This document shows, piece by piece, positions 6,787 through 9,604 of a stretch of 9,604 nt of DNA (position 1 is its first letter; the number at the start of each line of letters is the position of its first letter). The DNA comes from F1-120-MAGs023 sp038228615 (lineage in GTDB: Bacteria > Actinomycetota > Acidimicrobiia > IMCC26256 > PALSA-610): assembly GCA_038228615.1 (NCBI GenBank), contig JBBRPC010000137.1, positions 1-9,604 on the forward strand, in the 5' to 3' direction. The position numbers and the translations under genes were made by a program. The notes below the pieces were generated by a model, which did no database searches, was not told the origin of the DNA, and saw nothing but the letters and a program-made list of their open reading frames with translations.

Positions 6787-6796
6787 ACGCGTTCTA
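6783..6796. promoter_or_regulatory. KstR-like operator upstream of the ALDH operon
   Basis: The minus strand reads TAGAACGCGTTACA, matching all eight fixed positions of the KstR consensus TnnAACnnGTTnnA. It begins 10 bp before the ATG of the aldehyde dehydrogenase, the same offset as the site before the P450, and shares ACTAGAACG-Y-GTT with that site in opposite orientation. It overlaps the -10 hexamer. The match and spacing are seen directly; the identity of the regulator is inferred from the known mycobacterial motif. Confidence 0.7.
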
Positions 6797-6845
6797 GTTT
6801 CTGTCGCCGAGGCCGACGCCCGGCACGGCCCGACGGACGCCGACG

Positions 6846-7358
6846 TCAACGCGTCAGCGTCACGCCCCCAAATTGACCGGATGCGCTCACAGCAACGGCC
6901 GCACCTGCCGATGTGCCGTTCGCGAACACGACGGAACACGACAGCATGCGCGCCTGATTAAGGATGTAGACGAACTGCGGACCACAGCCAACCTGCGCAC
7001 CGCGATCGTCGCCTCGTAACTGGTCTCGAATGTAGGGCTCGAGCTCACGACTGAGCACGAATTGATCCATAAGCGAGATGTGCACGCTGGCGTGCCCGTC
7101 GGTCTGGGTGACGAGATAGCGCGTCGTCTGCTGTTCGATCGAGACGGTGCATTCGAAATGATCGCCTTTGCGGGTGCTGCGATGCGCAGGGCATTTGCCA
7201 GCGCTCACCGACGCACGCGGAAATTGGCGTTTCGCAGCTTTGGCCACGCCGCGTTCGATCTTCGCCATATCGAGCTTTGGCGTCAGACCAGAGCAGCCTC
7301 CAAGCAACCCGACGGCGAGAAAGATGAGTGCGCAGCTTCCCGCCGAATGCCGTCGCAC
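6846..7358 (-). CDS. Lipoprotein with DUF4333-like domain
   Basis: A 170-residue secreted lipoprotein. The N-terminus is a lipoprotein signal peptide with basic MRRH, a hydrophobic core and the lipobox LLGGC, so Cys22 should be lipidated and the protein held on the outer face of the membrane. Residues about 30-90 resemble DUF4333: an amphipathic IERGVAKAAKRQF helix, then a conserved CP (KCPAHRSTRKGD), FECTVSI and YLVTQTDG. DUF4333 is common in actinobacterial lipoproteins and has no known function. The C-terminal part (to 170) is less recognisable, with two further cysteines (GCGPQF, LSCSV). The start is GTG at 7358, supported by GAGG eight bases upstream; an ATG at 7366 is out of frame. It begins only 14 bp after the amidohydrolase stop, so the two are likely co-transcribed. 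Confidence 0.8.
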   Translation of the reverse strand: MRRHSAGSCALIFLAVGLLGGCSGLTPKLDMAKIERGVAKAAKRQFPRASVSAGKCPAHRSTRKGDHFECTVSIEQQTTRYLVTQTDGHASVHISLMDQFVLSRELEPYIRDQLRGDDRGAQVGCGPQFVYILNQARMLSCSVVFANGTSAGAAVAVSASGQFGGVTLTR

Positions 7359-7372
7359 CTTGCCATCCTCTG

Positions 7373-8581
7373 TTATTCAGCGAAGTCGAGATGCAACATC
7401 TTAATGGCGTTACCGCGACAAATCTTGTTGACTTGCGCTTGGGTCAGGCCGCTCATGATTTCTTCGGCAACCTTCTTGGTGTGCGGCCACGTGCTGTCGC
7501 TGTGGGGATAGTCGGTTTCGAACGTGATGTTGTCCTCACCGACCGCCTCGATGTTTTTCAAACCGTGCGGATCATCAAAAAAGCAGCCGTAAATATTGGA
7601 GTAGTAATACTCCGACGGCGGACGCTTCACAATCTCGGAGACGCCACCCCAAGCCCGATTGTCTTCCCAAACTTTGTCTGCTCGCTCGAGAACGTACGGT
7701 ATCCAACCGATCTGACCCTCGCTGTATGCGATCTTCAAATTCGGGAAGCGCTCGAACACTCCTGACATCAACCAATCTGTGAGTGACATCGCTGCGTTCA
7801 TATAGGTCAACGTCGAACTCACCGCGGCTGGAGCATCGCCGGATGTACTCGGCATCTTCGAACTCGACCCAATGTGCATGTTGATGACCGTCCCGGTTTC
7901 CTCACACGCGGTGAGAAATGGATCCCAGAATCGGTCTTTGTCGTGTATCGAAGGTAAACCGAGAAACGGTGGGATCTCGCTGAATGTGACGGCTCGGCAA
8001 CCTTTGGCCGCATTTCTACGGATCTCAGCAGCAGCGAGGTTCGCGTCCCAAAGCTGCACGATGATCAATGGGATCAGCCGTCCACCAGTTCCGGCACACC
8101 ATTCGTCGAGCATCCAATCGTTGTAGGCCTTGACGCAAAGATCACCAAGTTCGCGATCTTTGCGTTCGTAAAATGCTTGGCCACAAAAGCGGGGAAAACT
8201 CGGGAAACACAGACTCGCCTCGACGTGGTTCACGTCCATGTCGGCAAGGCGGTCGGCTTGATTCCAACAACCCGGACGCATGTCGTCCATCGTGATCGGC
8301 GACACGGTCACCTCGTCACGGTCGTATCCGGCCGCGGCGCTGAGACGGGTCATCGGGTACCGGAGGTCTTCGCAGTACCACCAGTCGCACCAAAAGCCCT
8401 CGTCGTTTTCGCCTGCCGGCTCGAACGAAAAGTTGCCGCCTTGGTAATGCATGCCCTTGAGTTTCTTGCGCTTGATGCGCGGGCCGACCGCCTTGAACTT
8501 CTCAGGAAGGCGGTCTTGCCATACGTTGCCAGGCTCGATCACATGGTCGTCGACAGAAATGATCTTCGGGATCTCAATCAC
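7373..8581 (-). CDS. Amidohydrolase-2 family metal-dependent hydrolase
   Basis: A 402-residue TIM-barrel hydrolase of the amidohydrolase-2 (PF04909) group, related in fold to aminocarboxymuconate-semialdehyde decarboxylase. The N-terminal metal-site segment is SVDDHVIEP (residues 9-17). Other likely metal or catalytic positions are His236 in NMHIGSSS, the SEGQIGW segment near 288, and Asp357 and His360 in ETDYPHSD; the C-terminus has the family's CRGNAIKMLHL. Actinobacteria carry many such proteins in catabolic clusters, where they hydrolyse or decarboxylate cyclic intermediates. The substrate here is unknown. The start is GTG at 8581 because a perfect AGGAGG lies five bases upstream; the frame extends to a GTG at 8614, but that codon lies inside the likely -10 box and the mRNA would start after it. 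It heads a probable two-gene unit with the lipoprotein and has its own promoter and dyad. Confidence 0.92.
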   Translation of the reverse strand: MIEIPKIISVDDHVIEPGNVWQDRLPEKFKAVGPRIKRKKLKGMHYQGGNFSFEPAGENDEGFWCDWWYCEDLRYPMTRLSAAAGYDRDEVTVSPITMDDMRPGCWNQADRLADMDVNHVEASLCFPSFPRFCGQAFYERKDRELGDLCVKAYNDWMLDEWCAGTGGRLIPLIIVQLWDANLAAAEIRRNAAKGCRAVTFSEIPPFLGLPSIHDKDRFWDPFLTACEETGTVINMHIGSSSKMPSTSGDAPAAVSSTLTYMNAAMSLTDWLMSGVFERFPNLKIAYSEGQIGWIPYVLERADKVWEDNRAWGGVSEIVKRPPSEYYYSNIYGCFFDDPHGLKNIEAVGEDNITFETDYPHSDSTWPHTKKVAEEIMSGLTQAQVNKICRGNAIKMLHLDFAE

Positions 8582-8586
8582 AGTGG

Positions 8587-8592
8587 CCTCCT
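8587..8592 (-). promoter_or_regulatory. Strong Shine-Dalgarno site fixing the amidohydrolase start
   Basis: The minus strand reads AGGAGG, fully complementary to the 16S rRNA tail, five bases before the GTG at 8581. This decides the start in favour of 8581 over the earlier in-frame GTG at 8614. Confidence 0.85.
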
Positions 8593-8612
8593 GAGTTTGG
8601 CGCAGGCTGAGC

Positions 8613-8642
8613 ACTGTATTCGCCGATCTGACACACCGTCAG
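8613..8642 (-). promoter_or_regulatory. Putative sigma-70-type promoter of the amidohydrolase unit
   Basis: On the minus strand CTGACG (8637-8642) matches four bases of the TTGACA -35 element, and TACAGT (8613-8618) fits the -10 pattern TAnnnT, with an 18-base spacer. Transcription would start near 8606, giving a leader of about 25 bases with a strong ribosome binding site. The -35 lies inside the inverted repeat at 8626-8644. It is predicted by eye only. Confidence 0.45.
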
Positions 8643-8644
8643 AT
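8626..8644. promoter_or_regulatory. Dyad operator ATCTGAC-N5-GTCAGAT
   Basis: A perfect inverted repeat of two 7-bp arms, ATCTGAC and GTCAGAT, around five bases. It lies between the acyltransferase stop and the amidohydrolase start and covers the predicted -35 element and part of the spacer, where a repressor such as a TetR- or GntR-type protein could bind. It has no T-run on the minus strand, so it is a poor intrinsic terminator for the acyltransferase. It is unlike the two KstR-like sites, so this unit is probably under different control. Confidence 0.5.
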
Positions 8645-8655
8645 TCGCGCCTGCC

Positions 8656-9604
8656 TCACCCGGGAACATCGTTGTCCGCCGGGGGCATGCCGCCGTCGTT
8701 TCGGTCAGCACGGCCGCCCATCGGACGATCGTGGGGTGCATCTTGCGGCGAATCGTCGTCACGATTTCGCCGGGAGCTGAGGTAGCGACCAAACGCGATC
8801 GCAGGACGCTCGACAACCCGATGCGAGAGCAGTGCAATCGCAATCGTCGCAGGCAATGCAGTTGCAGTGACCTTCAACGCAACCGAATCGCCCCAACCAA
8901 AGAACCAGTGGTTGGCTGTCCAGCGCACGAGGGCGTAGTGCCAGAGGTAAATCCCGTAGCTGATGGTCCCAAGAAATATCGCAGTTCGACTACTCAACAT
9001 TGCGCGCAAGCGACTCGGGCGCCCTGGGCTGAATACACCGACACACAACAACGGGCTGACGATCAGCAGTTGCAGTAGCAACGTCCACCACCACGAGACC
9101 GTTGCATGCAGATGAAGTTCTGCGAGTGAGACGAACGCCGTCAGCGCGACCACGCCACATACCGCCGGATGATCAGCTATCCGTTGCGTGAACGGCGAGT
9201 ATCGCCCCCGAATTTCTGCGTCGATGGTGAGCACCGCTAGCAACATGCCAACAAGAAAGAACGGCAGCTGCGGGAACAAGACCGTCGTCCACCACGGCGG
9301 CGAGCCGAGATGGACCCACACAATGTCGCCGACCGCGAGCGCTGCAACTGCCACGAGCCCATAGACCTGCGATCGCATCGGGTCGCTGTCGCGGGCGATC
9401 CTGCGCACCGTCGTGGCGTATGCGCCGAGAAAGACATAGAAGGTGATCTCCACTACCAAGGTCCATGCCTGGATCATTCCCACGAATCCTGGGTGGTATT
9501 GCGCGCTGATCCAATAGCCGTGGATGAGCACCAGGTTGGCGAACCACGGCCAACCGCCGTGCATCGTCACGACTCCCCGCACCACGAACACCGTGCCCAA
9601 CAAC
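8656..9604 (-). CDS. Acyltransferase 3 family membrane protein, 5' end outside window
   Basis: The last ~316 codons of a multi-spanning membrane acyltransferase of the acyltransferase-3 family (OafA/ExoZ type), which moves acyl groups, often acetyl, to sugars, glycolipids or antibiotics at the membrane. Family marks are QAWTLVVEITFYVFL (about residues 45-59 of the visible part; the usual wording is WSL-x-VEExFY) and, near the C-terminus, GTISYGIYLWHYALVRW followed by VVERPAIAFGRYL. About eight hydrophobic segments are visible. The N-terminal part, with the conserved histidine expected in helix 1, lies beyond the right edge, so this is a cut by the window and not a real start at 9603. After the last helix is a hydrophilic tail rich in Arg and Asp (about 40 residues), likely cytoplasmic. 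Acceptor unknown. It is separated from the amidohydrolase by 74 bp containing a promoter. Confidence 0.88.
   Translation of the reverse strand, partial: LLGTVFVVRGVVTMHGGWPWFANLVLIHGYWISAQYHPGFVGMIQAWTLVVEITFYVFLGAYATTVRRIARDSDPMRSQVYGLVAVAALAVGDIVWVHLGSPPWWTTVLFPQLPFFLVGMLLAVLTIDAEIRGRYSPFTQRIADHPAVCGVVALTAFVSLAELHLHATVSWWWTLLLQLLIVSPLLCVGVFSPGRPSRLRAMLSSRTAIFLGTISYGIYLWHYALVRWTANHWFFGWGDSVALKVTATALPATIAIALLSHRVVERPAIAFGRYLSSRRNRDDDSPQDAPHDRPMGGRADRNDGGMPPADNDVPG

Noticed and set aside
6797..6845. GC-rich repeats of GCCGACG between the lipoprotein and the ALDH gene as a terminator
   Set aside because: No stem longer than 3-4 bp with a proper loop and no T-run could be built.
7364..7366. ATG just upstream of the lipoprotein as an alternative start
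   Set aside because: It is out of frame with the lipoprotein, whose signal peptide and lipobox require the GTG frame at 7358.
8582..8614. Longer N-terminus for the amidohydrolase from GTG at 8614
   Set aside because: The extra 11 residues are not family-like, the codon lies in the predicted -10 box, and the perfect AGGAGG points to GTG 8581.
1..9604. CRISPR array, tRNA, rRNA, transposase or prophage genes
   Set aside because: No regularly spaced repeats, cloverleaf, rRNA-like stretch or mobile-element protein was seen on either strand.

Overview
The window (moderately high GC, not computed exactly) looks like chromosomal DNA of an actinobacterium. The support is a CYP125-like cytochrome P450, an F420-type luciferase-like oxidoreductase, a DUF4333-type lipoprotein, a tandem DUF202 pair, and promoters with little or no 5' leader. 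My best guess at class is Acidimicrobiia or a mycolic-acid relative; there is no rRNA or marker gene to confirm it. All ten genes are on the minus strand, so the window reads from right to left. It is almost fully coding, with no gene-free stretch longer than about 135 bp.

Layout from right (upstream) to left (downstream): a membrane acyltransferase 3 protein cut by the right edge (8656-9604); an amidohydrolase-2 family metal-dependent hydrolase (7373-8581) with its own promoter, a dyad operator and a strong ribosome binding site; a DUF4333-like lipoprotein (6846-7358) 14 bp behind it; an aldehyde dehydrogenase (5303-6772); two unlike luciferase-family oxidoreductases (4365-5303 and 3385-4365) joined to it and to each other by one-base stop/start overlaps; two small DUF202 membrane proteins (2966-3310 and 2593-2952); a cytochrome P450 (1260-2501); and a secreted protein with an HExxE motif (1-1124) cut by the left edge.

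The main finding is regulatory. The aldehyde dehydrogenase and the P450 are each preceded, exactly 10 bp before the ATG, by a palindrome that fits the published operator of the cholesterol-catabolism repressor KstR (TnnAACnnGTTnnA). It is a perfect match at 6783-6796 and misses one fixed position at 2512-2525. Each palindrome overlaps a plausible -10 box placed so that the transcript would start at or next to the ATG. This predicts one regulon made of a P450 unit and an ALDH / oxidoreductase / oxidoreductase (perhaps also DUF202) operon. The P450 could oxidise a sterol or branched-chain lipid, with the dehydrogenase and oxidoreductases acting on the products. The substrate and pathway order are inference. 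No mobile element, CRISPR array, tRNA or rRNA was seen.
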